A stretch of DNA of 64,000 bases from Lycium barbarum (GCF_019175385.1 NC_083345.1:112268480-112332479), one strand, 5' to 3'; shown: positions 1 through 12,407, numbered from the stretch's first letter. Program-made: numbers and translations. Notes: generated by a model not told the origin, from the letters alone.

Positions 1-1393
1 CTTTTTGCTAGGGTGGGGTAACCTGATGTATCTTGTAGTGTATATATGTGTTAAATCTTGCTTAGAGTAATTGTGACTTTAGTGGTTGTTGCATTTTGAA
101 CTTGTGGCATGGATTTTGAGAACGAATTGGAATGAAAAGGGTATTTTTGAACTTGGAAATGAAATGATTTAAAATTGACCCCTCCAAAATTTTATTGCTT
201 ATCATAAGTTGTAATCAATTGACATGGATGGTTCTTTTTGTGACATCATAGATATTAGAGTGTGTATGGGTTGAGTGTCCAAATCCTTATGTCATTATGA
301 GTGTGAGAACTTCCTTGTGTTCATTGTTGGCATATGTGGATCTAGAACTTTCCTGGTAAGTTGTGTTGTATTGTTTAGGATAGTTGGTTGTGAAGTGATC
401 ATAGGCTTTCCTTGTAAATAGTCATTTTAGCCTTAAAAAGCCCAAAACCCATTCTATATGAATATCATTAGTTCCCCCTTTTGAGCCTTTGACTTGTTTT
501 TCTTGATTAGCCGTAACAAACCTTTTTCCCTCTTCATGAATTAATTCCATCTTTGCACCCGTTCCCTCCTTGACACTACGAGAGAAAAGAGGCAAATCGC
601 CTAAGTTGGGGGTGGTATATGTGTGAAGTAGAGGCTAAGAGCCTAAAGCAGGAGGTGTGTGAGTTACATAGTCGAGAACTGGATGTGGTAGCGGATTAAA
701 TTTGAGAAAAGTGTTATAAAAAAAATTAAAAAAAAAAAAGAGAACATCTAAAAATTGTCTCATAAAAAGATTGTAAATTCTAATAAGAATAAAATCACAT
801 CATAGTCATGAGTTGAAGAATAAACATGAATAGAATGGTCGTGCAAAAAGTGAGAATGTGTACTGTCGAGGAGGATGAGTCACTAATTCCCAAATAAGTA
901 TCCTACCCTTCCCCGAGTCTATATTACAACCCAAGAACAAGTCCTATAGTAATCACAACTGAACCATCCGAAAGTGTTAGGCATTGAAATTAAGGGCAAG
1001 CATATGGTATCTGCACTTGTAAATCATGAACTTCTTATGAGCGGGAGTGCTTTCTATTCTCATTTATCCTCGTCCCTGTTCTTATCTTAAAATTATGTGT
1101 GGGACATTCTTTGGTCTAAGTAAGGGCATAATGGTGAATACTCGCGTGAACAAATGCCTCTGATAATGTGATGTCATTGATTGAAGCGTCATAGTCAATT
1201 CTAATAACTTGTTATGAAAGAACATTGTTTTGAAATGAGGAAAGAGGGAGTTGACTTGAAAATCCACAAGTCGATAGTGATGAACAAACACCATTGAAGA
1301 TACTTTTACTTTATTTTAGTATAGTTGTAGTTTTTATTTTGTAGTTGTTTTGTTTGACTTGTTTAAGGACAAACAAAGATTCTAAGTTGAGGG
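1..1393 (+). mobile_element. Internal 3' part of a Ty3/Gypsy-type element (non-coding)
   Basis: No convincing coding region is visible here. The stretch ends in a purine-rich tract (aagttgagggtg, about 1384-1395) directly before a TG...CA LTR, as expected for the polypurine tract and non-coding 3' part of a plant Gypsy element on the plus strand. A similar purine-rich phrase occurs near 603-614. The gag-pol part, if present, lies outside the window. Assigning this to Gypsy is inference from layout, not from protein. Confidence 0.5.
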
Positions 1394-2738
1394 TGTTGAT
1401 GTGTCGCGGATTTGTGGCACATTCGACGCCTTTTTACTATGAATCTTGGTTGTTTTCAAGTAAGTCTGGGGCATTTTAATGTTTTTTTGTTGTGCTTTAG
1501 GAATACGATGGCCCAAAAGCAAAACCAAAGGAAAAAGGAAAGAACACCCAGAAATGATGATTCGATGGTCCGTCGATTGATCGACGGACAGTCCTTTGAA
1601 GCATCTATAAATTCGATTTTCCAGTGATGGCCTTCGCTGAAGAGGACAAAGGACGGAGGCATCGACGAAGCATCGAAATGATTGACGTTTCGTCATTTGT
1701 ATCGTCAAACAGATTTGTCAACAAGAAGAGAGAAAGACGGAAGACTCGACGGAGTGTCGAACTGGTCGACGACACCGTCAAATGGACCATACCACTGAAG
1801 AAACAAAAGATGAAGGCATCGACGGACCGTTGCTGTGCGTTTTTGGAGCCTATATAAAGAACATTTTAGGTTTTTGTACACATCTGATTTTTCTCCAACA
1901 TTTAACACTTTTTCCATTGGTGGGTGAGCATTGAATACACCACTTTTGGATTTTAGTGAAGTCAAAAAGATTCCATTTCCATCATCTTTATTACACTTTG
2001 TAAGCTTTATGTCTCTATTATTACTTACTACTTTTGTGACTAATATGTGTGAGTATTTTATTTAATCAAAGTTGTGGACCCAAATGATGGGTGTTATGTA
2101 ATGGGTGTATAACATTGCATATATATATAATGTGTTGTGATGTCTTTTATTATTTATCATATTCATTGTTAGTTAGTGGTTACAAACACTTGCTTATGCA
2201 CAAACCCTAGTTTAGTTTGAAAAGATCAACTAGGGTTTGAGTTGAAATAATATAACAAGGTCTTGGCGCGCTAACCCTCGTTTAATGAACTCACTTAGGA
2301 ATAAGATGCGTTCTACTTGGCATATTTAATCGGTTTTACTTGCAACTTTTCTATATTTGGTAAAATCATGAAAAGAAATACTTTCTAGCTATTGGAAAAT
2401 ATTAGGAAGTGCATTAGAGATTAAGTGCATACAAAACCACGACCATTAGAAATATATCATATTGATACCCATAGCATAACATCTAATCACAACGGGGACA
2501 CAACTTTGGTTCTTTTAATCCAAAAAAATTCCAAATACTTCAAAATAGCGAATACAAACCAAAACCCCTTTTCTACACTAGTCGGAATAGAACTAAAGTC
2601 TTTAGAGATTAGTAAAATATATGATTAGTATTTATTTCACACTTTATTCCCTGTGGGATTCGACCCCAACCTAGTTGGGTTACTATATTTGACACCGACC
2701 GTCGTACGCCATAATTTAGGTGTAATTTGAGCGTATCA
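1394..2738 (+). repeat. Gypsy-type LTR (3' LTR or solo LTR), 1345 bp
   Basis: The segment starts TGTTGATGTG and ends GAGCGTATCA, so it has TG...CA ends, and it follows a polypurine tract. A TATA box (tatataaag) lies at 1851. Just upstream, 1565-1830 is dense in the words CGACGG and CCGTCG, including a perfect palindrome around 1570-1586. The right end sits inside the reading frame of a MULE transposase remnant (2739 onward, minus strand), so this element inserted into that MULE. Confidence 0.6.
1851..1860 (+). promoter_or_regulatory. TATA box of the Gypsy LTR
   Basis: The sequence tatataaaga follows an island of CCGTCGA/TCGACGG words and precedes an AT-rich leader. Position and context fit the U3/R boundary of a plus-strand LTR. 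Confidence 0.5.
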
Positions 2739-3141
2739 GTTATGATTGATATGAATCTAGGTATCAAAATCCAGTTGTTGAATGTCTGACACATGTTGTT
2801 CTCAATTATGTCACATTTACTGTGTTCTTTAAAGTATGCCCTACACTATGTTTCCTTGTTGTATTGAAATAAGGCTTCAATAATGTCGTCCTCTAGCTCA
2901 TCAATCTCGTCAAGTTTTTTATTAAAAAGAACTTCAAATGATGCCCTTGCTACCTGCCAGAATTTTCTTCTTCTTTCTTCACCCCTTCATTCCTTCTTCC
3001 AGTTGGCCCATATATGCCTAGCACACCATCTGTGCTAAGCATTTGGCAATAAATCATGAAGTGCCACAAGCAGACCCTATTAAACAAACAGTCAAGCAAC
3101 AAGATACAAACAGACTCATAACAGGGTACAAATAGTCTTAT
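2739..3141 (-). pseudogene. MULE (MuDR-type) transposase, C-terminal fragment
   Basis: Read on the minus strand, this stretch gives a MuDR-family transposase C-terminal region: an IWANWKKE-like stretch, an FWQVARASFEV stretch, FNKKLDEIDELE, then YNKET-stop-CRAYFKEH and NNMCQTFNNWI. Plant MULE transposases have the same order, ending in a conserved NMCE(S/T)FN motif. At least two in-frame stops (TGA after KKE and TAG after NKET) break it. The fragment is cut at 2738 by a Gypsy LTR and at 3142 by another LTR element. The N-terminal part of probably the same gene lies at 10498-11816. The catalytic core is missing. Confidence 0.65.
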
Positions 3142-5007
3142 TGTCATGACCCAACCCACGGTTCGTGCAGCCACCTACCATATTACTACCCTAGTAGGCG
3201 AACCTTTGCCAACTAAACCCAATTATTAAATAGTTGCGACAACAATCTTTCAAAAAAATCACAAAATTAAAGTAAACGCTTTGTACAGACTTTGGTTTTA
3301 AAATACAATAAAGCTGAAAAGGAATCCCCGGGATCTAGTCTAGACAGGTACAAGAGCTCCTACAGTACAGAAAGACAAATAAATGACACAGTCCCTGCCT
3401 GGAGTGAGATGAGCGAGGCTGCAGGAGAATGCTTGATAAATCCACATGATGAAACTTCACTAAGACCTGCAACATATCTACACCTAAGAAGGGCGTAACA
3501 AGAGTAGTATCAATACACCACACGTACTGGTAAGCACCATAGGTCGACTAAGGTTAGTTTATGCAATACAATGTAAAGTCAATAAGATAGCAAATAAGTG
3601 AATGAACCTCAAGATTCTAAAAATAAGATTATTACACTCACACCACTTACATTTCCTCTCTCAACTGCTCGCTTCTTTTATTTCCAAGAATTACAGGTAT
3701 TCTACTTAATCACAACCGTTCTCTTCCTTTCATTCGACCTACTACATTTACTTTATATTAGCCACCCCTCCACCCACATTCTCAACGAAATCATAAGGAT
3801 GGATAAGCAATACCAACGATAGTGGTACACACGTACATTACATAGAAATATGAGATGAAGTGCAATGCAGAATGTGATGCAAGGCCCAAACACACTGTAA
3901 ATACATGCTAACTGATGTCATTGCTCAGTAGTCATGACCTGTATGGGACCCTTGGTGTCCATGTACCACTCGTTAGGGATCTACTCCTCGGACCCGAGCC
4001 ATAAATCCTCCGCTCCGAAAAGAACCTCGGACGCAGATCCATATCATAAAGAATACTCGTATCTAGATCCACGGCCAAAGGACCAGACAACCCAATTTCC
4101 CATACTCAGCCTTTCCTTCTACCTGTATTTCCTCAGAACCCGTGCAATGCAATGCAATGCTGCAATAAATCAACAAGTCATAAATCATGCCCTTGATGGG
4201 CGCTGCGCTAGTCCAACTTACTCGGACCTCTCAATACAAATTTCTTATTTATAAAAAAGACAAACATGTGAATAATTCAATACAACCGGAATAAGGATGG
4301 AAATCACCCACTCCTAGGGATGCATAAATTAAACACGAGATACCCCTCAGTGATAATAGTACTCACATTAATAACCATTCATTGTTACCCTAGCTACCAT
4401 TTACACAAGATTTTAGTTAAGTTATAGAATATATCCAACCCAACTTCCTGTCCGAAGACCTAATCGTGCAGTCTCCCGTCAACTCTAAACGTATATATGA
4501 TTCGCTAACCAAAGTCTAACTCAAGTAAATCATAACCTAGCTCGTTGACGAACAACTAATTGAATCTCAACGATTGCTCATTTTCCTAGATTTCGTCAGA
4601 ATCCATGAGAGGTAATAGTTGTAGGGAATAGTGGGGAGGAAATAGAAAGGTCTCATTTTCTTGGTGTCAAGGGTTTTTATTTCGTATGGGACCCTAGGAG
4701 CAGCCTTTGGGAGTATTTTATTGAAAAAGGGGAAAAAATAGACTATGTGACCAAAAACGTGGTCACTGTTCCACATGGACCGCTGCGGCGGTCGAAATAC
4801 CGCTATAGCCGTACCGCTATGGCAGACCCTTGACCGCTATAGCGGTCCGCTTCCTTCCCTAGCCCACAGTTTTCTAATTCTCTCCGAAGTTGATTTTTTC
4901 CGCTCTTAACCCCTAAATCACACCATAGAGCTTATTATTTATGACCCTAGACCTAGATTGGGCACGGGTTCGCGAAATATTAAATAACGACCGGACGGGT
5001 TGTTACA
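3142..5007 (-). repeat. Left LTR (3' LTR) of the 7.36-kb element, 1866 bp
   Basis: Direct-repeat partner of 8514-10497, with TG...CA ends. It is about 118 bp shorter, explained mainly by a gap near 3741 relative to 9109-9234 of the other copy. It contains a palindromic-word island (gctatagc type) at about 4778-4850. ORF-like readings inside it are unsupported. Confidence 0.75.
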
Positions 5008-6273
5008 TCAGATACCAATTAAACTATCGTTCATCCCTGAACAGAGTGGGGTGAGGTGAGGGTCACCTTCCTAGGCCCCATATCATAGGAGATAGGATTT
5101 TGAGCTATCGACATAGGGTAAGGAAATTTTTAACATGGAACAACGAAAAATTTTCAAAGCCACCACTATAGCGGCTAGGGGACCCCTATAGCGGTACAGC
5201 TGTAGCGGTCAAATTGCCGCCCGCAGCGGTCATTGGCCAGAAGCAAAATAAATAGGGTGATCTCAGTTCACCCCTCCCACTTCCCACTTATCCCCCATAA
5301 CCGAACACTTCCCCTCTCCCCACAAAAATTCTTCCCCCTTATACACTACTCAACCCCCTCATCTCTCTTCGCACTCCCTTATAACCACCCTAACCCCTTC
5401 GATTTCCCAAAACACTACCCAAAACAGATAAGAAAATAAAGGGTTTTCTACCCTAAAGTTCACTTTTCAAGCGAAGTTTACAGATCTCTCGTCGTTTCAA
5501 GGTATGTGCTCTGTTTCACTATCTTATAACTTGTCTATGGCTTTTCTATTTCGAAATTTTCATCCTTAACTTGCTAGATTAGGAAGAAATTCGGTCTTCT
5601 AGACCAAAAAGGGGTTTTTGGTTCTTGGGGAGGGCAGTTCTTTGGATCATGGAGGGTTATTTCACGTTCATAATTTTTTACCAACACTCTGTACTAAAGA
5701 TCTGCTAAATATGAGGTAGTTTTATGTTGGGGTGAAATGTTTTTTTATGGTGCAATCTTTTTGAAGTTTTTGCTCAAAATTTGGTAATCATGGTAGTTGA
5801 AATAGGGTAAAATACGTTGTAAAAGTCATGCATGCTATCATCCTACTTGATCCTAGAAAAAATTGGAAATATCATGGTGGAAATCTTAGGTTTGAAAAAG
5901 GTTGGGGTAGGAATTTTCAGACTAGAGAAGGTGGGACCACTGCAGCGGTCCTTCTACCACGATAACGGTACTGCAGTAGCGATGGGACCATCGCTGGGAG
6001 CGGCCCTTTTGTTTGGGAGGTGGCCGCTATATCTAGCCCGCTACAGCGACAAAGCACCGCTATGGCGACACCTCATCCGCTGTAGCGGCCTTCTTATAGT
6101 AATAGCGGCTTCACTGCAACGGCCATACCACCGCCGCAGCGGAGCTGCTTTAGGTAGAAGCTAGATTTAGGATTTTTCTACTATTTCATGCATGGTCTAT
6201 CACTGCTAACTCTTATTACCACATTATTCTAACTCTGCTTTTCAATTTTTCAGGCTAACTCTCTCGCTTTACT
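5008..6273. other. Internal region with palindromic islands and a candidate promoter
   Basis: There is no protein I can support here. Two islands of GC-rich palindromic words (ctatagcgg, ccgctatagc and variants) lie at 5165-5235 and 5936-6150. The first is followed at about 5246-5255 by a TATA-like aaataaatag and then a strongly C/T-rich stretch (5270-5450) resembling a 5' leader. This layout would suit transcription toward the ORF at 6274. Confidence 0.4.
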
Positions 6274-7397
6274 ATGGTGGATCAACAACAAGGACAACAA
6301 CCCCCAGCTTCCCCCCTCCCCCCCACATCAAGTTCCCTACTCATGCATGTAAGAGGCGTTACATGGAACATCAGACCAAGGGCCTGCTTCATAAGCGGGC
6401 TTTCATTATGGACCGGGTTGAGAAGCTGGCCCCGAAATTCTATCAAACTTTATGCCGTATTCGTTGGGGTCCATTACTCGAGGAGCCCGGGACTGTCAAT
6501 TATAACTGGGTCAGCGAGTTCTATGCTATGGTCCCTACTATGGATTGGACTGTCCCAGAGCCGCAAATTACAGTCCAAGGGGTTGCCATAAAAGTGAGTG
6601 TTGAGGCCATCAATGTCGTTCATGGGCTGCCCAACCCTCCACAGGATGAGCTTCGGGCCAAGGACATTGAAGGAAATGGGTCGTAGTTGATGAGGATGTT
6701 GGTGAGGGAATCAAAAAGGAAGAAGGCTACCTGGGTTGTCTCTCATTTGGCTATTAAGAGTAGACATTTTACTCTTGAGGCCTAGAGGTGGTTAAACCTC
6801 GTTGCCCGATGGGTTCGCCCTTCGAGCAATACTACTGATGTCACTTACCCGCGGGCCCTTGTGGTGGCTTGTATCCTAGATGGTATGCCCGTGAATGTGG
6901 GTATGCAGGTGATCGGGGCGTTGCGGGGTTTCGTGGCCAAGGCTGGCTTGAGTTTGATATTTCCTTCCCTGATCACCCATCTTTGCCGTAATGCTAGGGT
7001 GCCTATGGAGCCTGGAGACCGCTATGTGGGGTGTGATGTCGCTTTTGACCCACTGAAGATCAAGCGAGCACAGGGCAGGGGCAAAAGAAAGAGAATTGGC
7101 TCGGATGACAGCGATCATAGTGGTGGCCCACAAGGCAGGAGTGGTCAGTCACAGACCCCGGGTACCTTGGAGCGCATGGAGGCTGATATGGCTGCGGTGA
7201 AGGCGGCCATGATGGGGTTTGCGCGGCCTTCCATAGAGGTTGGGTCGTCTAGCAGTGCTGCGGGTACTGGCTATTTTACTACGGAGCAGATGAAGAGTTA
7301 CATAGAGACCCAGACCAAGATTGAGATGCTATGGATGCCTTGCAGGGCGCCTATGGATCCTTGGCTCAGGCCCATGTGGATCTCTAGGATGACTTGA
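6274..7397 (+). pseudogene. Decayed ORF resembling the 'putative plant transposon protein' family
   Basis: A broken plus-strand reading frame starts at ATG 6274, shifts frame by about 6363, has TAG stops near 6684 and 6784, and continues to 7397. Visible stretches include an LAPKFYQTL-type N-terminal region, VSEFYAM, a VHGLPNP phrase, a long hydrophobic middle (ACILDGMPVNVG) and a charged tail with KRKR. The order VSEFYA... then a short 'G(L/I)P' phrase then a hydrophobic helix is typical of the plant-mobile ORFs common in Solanaceae LTR elements. That assignment comes from family memory and is moderate. It lies antisense to the primer site of the element that carries it. No catalytic motif is visible. 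Confidence 0.5.
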
Positions 7398-8497
7398 ACG
7401 AGGAAAAGAAAAAGAGACGGACTAGGGACAAGCTATTTTTGAAGATGTGGAAAGGCATCAAGAGTCTCTTGAAGTTCCTAGTCCCAAGGTGACTACCATA
7501 GATGTCTCCCAGTTCTCCCTCCTTAGAGAGTCCAGACTTAGCAGCGAGGTTTTTAGTGACTCGGAATATGGTGGCGAAGAGGCGACTAGCTGAGGAGTGG
7601 CTTAGAGCTCCCCCTCCCCCCTTTTTGTTTTTCAACTTTGATTAGTACTTGCCCTTGTAGGGCTTTGATGTTCAGACAATTTGCTTGCTTTTGGTTGTTT
7701 TTGGCATGTTTGGTTAATTTTTATTTTGTTGGTTTGGTGCGGGTGCCTTGGTTTAAAGGTGCTCGTAGGATAATTGCCTTAGTTGGGCGGATGCTTTTAA
7801 GAATGTATTTGCTTTGGATATCAATTTCTTCTTGGTTTGTTGATGTACTACACAAATTGGCAAAACAAATGAAGGAAGACGCTACTGGTCAAACGGTACC
7901 GCTGCAGAGGTATGGTGGTGAGTATGTCGCCATAGCAGACCTTTGCAGAAATTCTGAGTCCGCTATGGCAGTCTGATGCCCGCTATAGCAAGCCCGTTGT
8001 AGCGGTCCCTGTACCGTTACAGCGATGCTACAGTGCTAGTGGACGGAACTTTTTGCCCTCCAGCTCGGATCGCGTAAGGGTTTACTTAAATGATTAGCGC
8101 GTAAAACATGGTTTACACCTACGAGTACGAATGAGCTATTAATTTGCTACTATTTCCAGGATCAGTACCCAGTCTATAACATCAACATTATCACAGAAGT
8201 TTTGTTCATCCACAAAAATACTACGCACCTGCTACAGAACGTCTTCCTCGAGTCAGAATAGAGAGACACTAATTGGGATCGACAGATACCAATTAGCCCG
8301 TCAAGACACCAATTGGGATCATTTAGATACCAATTGGATCCAACTAGGAGACGGCGAATTTAAGGCGGCACGATGGAATGAATGAAGGGAAACTTCTAGA
8401 TGTCCTATAGCCTCTTGCAGACGGGTACGGACGTCATCGTACCATTCCACCAGACTCTACTAGAGATTTGCTCTTGTACTTGTGAGACCGGTAACCT
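7398..8497. other. Internal region of the LTR element, third palindromic island
   Basis: No supported gene. An island of ccgctatagc / gctgcagagg words lies at 7897-8035. At 8270-8340 the phrase 'ataccaatt' recurs four times in about 65 bases, next to the primer-binding site. Confidence 0.4.
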
Positions 8498-8513
8498 GGG
8501 CTCTGATACCAAC
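8498..8513 (-). other. Primer binding site (tRNA-Met type)
   Basis: On the minus strand this reads GTTGGTATCAGAGCCC, directly following the LTR end ...GTGACA. TGGTATCAGAGC is the initiator-Met tRNA primer site of many plant LTR retrotransposons. It fixes the element's orientation as minus. Confidence 0.75.
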
Positions 8514-10497
8514 TGTCACGACCTAACCCACGGGTCATGCGGGCACCTACCATATTACTACCCTAGTAGGCGAACCCTTACCAACTAAACCTAACTATTA
8601 AACAGTTGCGACAACAATCTTTCAAAAAAATCACAAAACTAAAGTAAAAATTGTATACAGACTCTGTTTTTAAAATATAATAAAGCTGAAAGGGAATCCT
8701 CGGGATCTAGTCTAGACAAGTACAAGAGCTCCTACAGTACAGAAAGACAAATAAATGACACAGTCCCTGCCTGGAGTGAGATGAGCGAGGTTGTAGGAGA
8801 ATGCCTGATAAATCCACACGACGAAACTTCACTAAGACCTGCAACATATCTACACCTAAGAAGGGTGTAGCAGGAGTAACATCAGTACACCACACGTACT
8901 GGTAAGCATCATAGGTCGACTAAGGTTAGTTTACGTAATACAATGTAAAGTCAATAAGATAGCAGATAAGTCAATGAACGTCAAGACTCTCAAAATAAGA
9001 TTATTACACTCTCACCACTTATCTTTCCTCTCTCAACCGCTCGCTTATTTTATTTCCAAGAATTACAAGTATTCTACTTATTCACAATCGTTCTCTTCCT
9101 TTCATTCAACCTATTAACTCTCGTCCTCACGCTCCTCATATGCTCTAGCTTCTACCTTTTTTGTCTGTAAAGTCCACCTACTCAATTTACTCAATACAAT
9201 GCACCTAGGGAATGATTCACTATCTAAAGTCCACTACTATATTTACCTTATATTAGTCACCCCTCCACCCACAGTCTCAATGAAATCATAAGGATCAATA
9301 AGCAATACCGACGACGGTACACACGCACATAACATAGAAATATGAGATGAAGTGCAATGCAGAATGAGATGCAAGGGCCCAAACACACTGTACATACACG
9401 CTAACTAATGTCATTGCTCAGTAGTTATGACCTGCATGGGACTCATGGTGTCCATGTACCACTCGTTCCGAATCCACTCCTCGGACCCGAGCCATAAATC
9501 TTCCGCTCCGGAAAGAACCTCGGACGCGGATCCACATCATAAAGAATACTCGTATCTAGTTCAACGGCCAAAAGACCAGACAACCCAATTTCCCACACTC
9601 AGCCTTTCCTGCTACCTGTATTTCCTCAGAACCCGTGCAATGCAATGCAATGATGCAATAAATCAATAAGTCATAAATCATGCCCTTGATGAGCGTTGCG
9701 CTAGTCCGACTTACTTGGATCTCTCAATACAAATTTCTTATTTACAAGAAAGACAACCATGTGAATAATTCAATACAACCGGAAATAAAGACGGAAATCA
9801 CCCACTCCTAGGGATGCATAAATTAAACACGAGATACCCCTCAGTGATAATAGTACTCACATTAATAACCATTCATTGTTACCCTAGCTGCCATTTACAC
9901 AAGATTTTAGTTACGTTATAGAATATCCAACCCAACTCCATGTCCGAAGACCTAATCATGCAGTCTCTCGTCAACTCTAATAGTATATATGGTTCGCTAA
10001 CCAAAGTCTAACTCAAGTAAACCATAACCTACCTCGTTGACGAACAGCTAATTGAATCTCCATGAATTTCTCGTCTTCTTAGCTTTCATCCTAATCCATG
10101 AGAGGTAATAGTCATAGGGAATGGTGGGAAGGAAATAAAAAGGTCTTTTTTTCTTGGTGTCAAAGGGTTTTTATTTCATATGAGACCCTAGGAGTAGCCT
10201 TTGGGAGTCTTTTATTGAAAAAGGGGAGAAAATAAAATAAGTGACCAAAAAACGCAGCACTGTTCCGCGTGGACCGCTGCGACGGTCGAAATGCTATAGC
10301 GGTATCGCTATGGCCGTCCCTTGACCGCTATAGCGGTTCGCGTCCTTCCCTGGCCCACAGTTTTCTAATTCTCTCCGAAATTGATTTTCCCACTCTTAAC
10401 CCCTAAATCACACCATAGAGCTTATTATTTACAACCCTAGACCTAGATCGAGCACGGGTTTGCAGAATATTAAATAACAACCGGACGGGTCGTTACA
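8514..10497 (-). repeat. Right LTR (5' LTR) of the 7.36-kb element, 1984 bp
   Basis: Direct-repeat partner of 3142-5007, collinear over its length apart from about 118 extra bases near 9109-9234. A palindromic island lies at 10262-10340. The bases after it (tcagacac) resemble the bases after the left LTR (tcagatac), which hints at a tandem or recombined origin but may be chance. Confidence 0.75.
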
Positions 10498-11816
10498 TCA
10501 GACACAATTTGTTTCTTGTTTCTTGCAACGCTTGTGGACAGGAAAGTAAGTCACCACCCTAAAATCACCAGTGCTGCCTTGTATGCTTCCTCTAATATGC
10601 CAAGGACAACCTTTATGCACACCCTTTGCTGCTATCCTTTTCTTTTCTTTAGGTTTCAACTTAAGGTTCATATCTCTCTGAATTGAGTAGGTTTGCAGTG
10701 TTTCTCTAAACTCAATATGATTCAGAAAAACCATCTACAACTGAAATTAAAAAAAAAAAAAAAAAAAGGTTTTTGCATCGAAATATACTTTGCTACTTGC
10801 ATTCCTAAGTAGTGGCTCTAGTTCTTCATCATTCCCAACAGGTTCCCCCCTTCTTCATCACTAACTTCACTACCTGGATCAGAACTATCAAACTACAATT
10901 CATCCCCTCATAGTTTCCCTTCATACCTTCCCCTCTTATTCTTAAAAATATCCTTAAAACCAGCATCTAAACCTACAGGACCAGATGCTATCTCATCTAT
11001 ATTTACCTTCTCAGCCTTTTTTTAGCTAGTTTTTCTTTAATGTTTGCCTATCTAGCTTCATCAAACTCTTTATCCAAGTCACTTAAATCATTAATGTTCT
11101 CATCAACATCATATAGTGACTCAGAATCCCTAGATTCTTCTACATCAGATTCATCAGAGGATTGAAGGTGGTAGGAAGAGAAGTCATTACCTTCCTGTTC
11201 ATTAGCAGAAACAGTCTCACGAGCAGTCTCTTTACCATTTTCTTTGTCTCATAAATTGATATTTATACTAGGGGTTTGGGGTGAAACATTAGCCCCAGGC
11301 TGTCCTCTTTTTGGGGTTAAAAATTTGGCTTCATTTAACTCCTCATCAATATTTACAATAGGTGGGGAGGGGGGTGACACATTAGACCCAACATTTAAGA
11401 CATTTGCTTGCCTTTTCTTAGGTGTTAACTTTTTGGCTATTTCCCCTTCATTTATATCCACAACAATCACAGGTGTATCAATAGCATGTACTACATAGAC
11501 ATCAACAAAGTCCCCACCCCTCAGGTTATTAAGAAATTTTACCACATCCCCATCATTTTTTAACATGTAAAAGCCACCCCTTTTGTTTACTTTACACGCA
11601 AAAGTTTCAACTTTTTTAACTCCTAATTCACAAGCTAACTTCTGAAACAACATAATAAGTAGCTCATCAACATGTATTTTCATTAGTTCAATGTTAGATA
11701 TTGCATTACCATATCTTAGCTCAGGGTTAGATATTGCATTACCATACCTTAGCTCAGGGTCTGATAAAAAACAACCACTATAATGCATTTGAAGTGTCAC
11801 AATTGTTGAAGCCATT
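10498..11816 (-). pseudogene. MULE (MuDR-type) transposase, N-terminal and DNA-binding part
   Basis: The minus-strand start ATG is at 11816 (MASTIVTLQMHY), the usual beginning of plant MULE proteins with a PB1-like N-terminal domain. Next come a proline-rich linker with repeated LTPK phrases (11249-11500), an acidic stretch (about 11040-11200, ending near LDKEFDEAR) with stops, and a MULE-type DNA-binding region at 10498-10734 (LKPKEKKRI...KGCPWHIRGSI). The reading frame is broken in the acidic part and again near 10750 by an A-rich tract. The gene stops at the LTR insertion at 10497, and its C-terminal part reappears at 2739-3141. It is a dead copy. Confidence 0.65.
11696..11761 (-). repeat. 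33-bp tandem duplication inside the MULE PB1-like region
   Basis: The peptide phrase PELRYGNAISN occurs twice in a row in the minus-strand frame, from two nearly identical 33-bp units. The unit is a multiple of three, so the frame is kept. Confidence 0.75.
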
Positions 11817-11899
11817 TTATTACCAAGCCTGCAAAGTGACAAAAAAATAACAGGGTCAGTTAATAATGCACTAATAGTATCTTTAGCCAAATCAATAAA

Positions 11900-12340
11900 A
11901 AATATAGCAAAAAAGCCCTAATTTTTAAATGAAAAAGCTTCCAAGATTCATGCTTTTTCCCAACAAAAAAACAATACTACAATAAGGTTGTATACCCAAG
12001 TGGACCACTAACAGACCAATACCTAACGTATTCACACAACAATTTGGGTAATGTCAAACCAATTTTTACAAGTGGAAATCTACGTGTGGGCGAATGTGTA
12101 ACATGCTCCATGGGCTGACCAAAAAAGTGTTTAAAATGCTTAGTTTTGATGGGTAGAGGGGTTCAGTTGACAAACATGAAAGTACAAACACCGGGATGTA
12201 AAAAAGTGTTAAGTACAGGGGTCTCCCAGACTATTCTGCCTTTATTTTAGACCACAAGTTTCAAAAGTCTTTTTTTATTTCTTAAAATTCGTGTCCAGTC
12301 AAACACTCTTATATAAAATGGGAGGGAAGGACTATATTTT
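11900..12340. other. Unassigned flank of the MULE
   Basis: AT-rich sequence. I see no gene and no clear MULE terminal repeat here. Confidence 0.3.
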
Positions 12341-12390
12341 ATGTGGTTTAACTTTGCTTTAAAAATCAAAATCCTCTCTCAACTAACATC

Positions 12391-12407
12391 CCCCCCCCCC
12401 CCCCCCC
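12391..12407. repeat. Poly-C run
   Basis: About 17 consecutive C residues just inside the left arm of the TIR element. Confidence 0.9.

Larger units (their letters stand above)
3142..10497 (-). mobile_element. Non-autonomous LTR retrotransposon, 7.36 kb, no gag-pol
   Basis: Two closely similar direct repeats (3142-5007 and 8514-10497), each beginning TGTCA(T/C)GACC and ending GTTACA, bound a 3.5-kb internal region. Directly left of the right repeat is the reverse complement of a tRNA-Met type primer site (ggctctgatacc), so the element reads on the minus strand with its 5' LTR on the right. No gag, protease, integrase or RT is visible. The only ORF-like region (6274-7397) lies antisense to the element. 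It inserted into a minus-strand MULE. I see no clean 5-bp target duplication (cttat on the left, tcaga on the right). Confidence 0.7.

Noticed and set aside
5832..6164. 110-codon ORF in the LTR element
   Set aside because: It runs through an island of palindromic repeats and shows no domain. Its openness follows from GC-rich repeat words.
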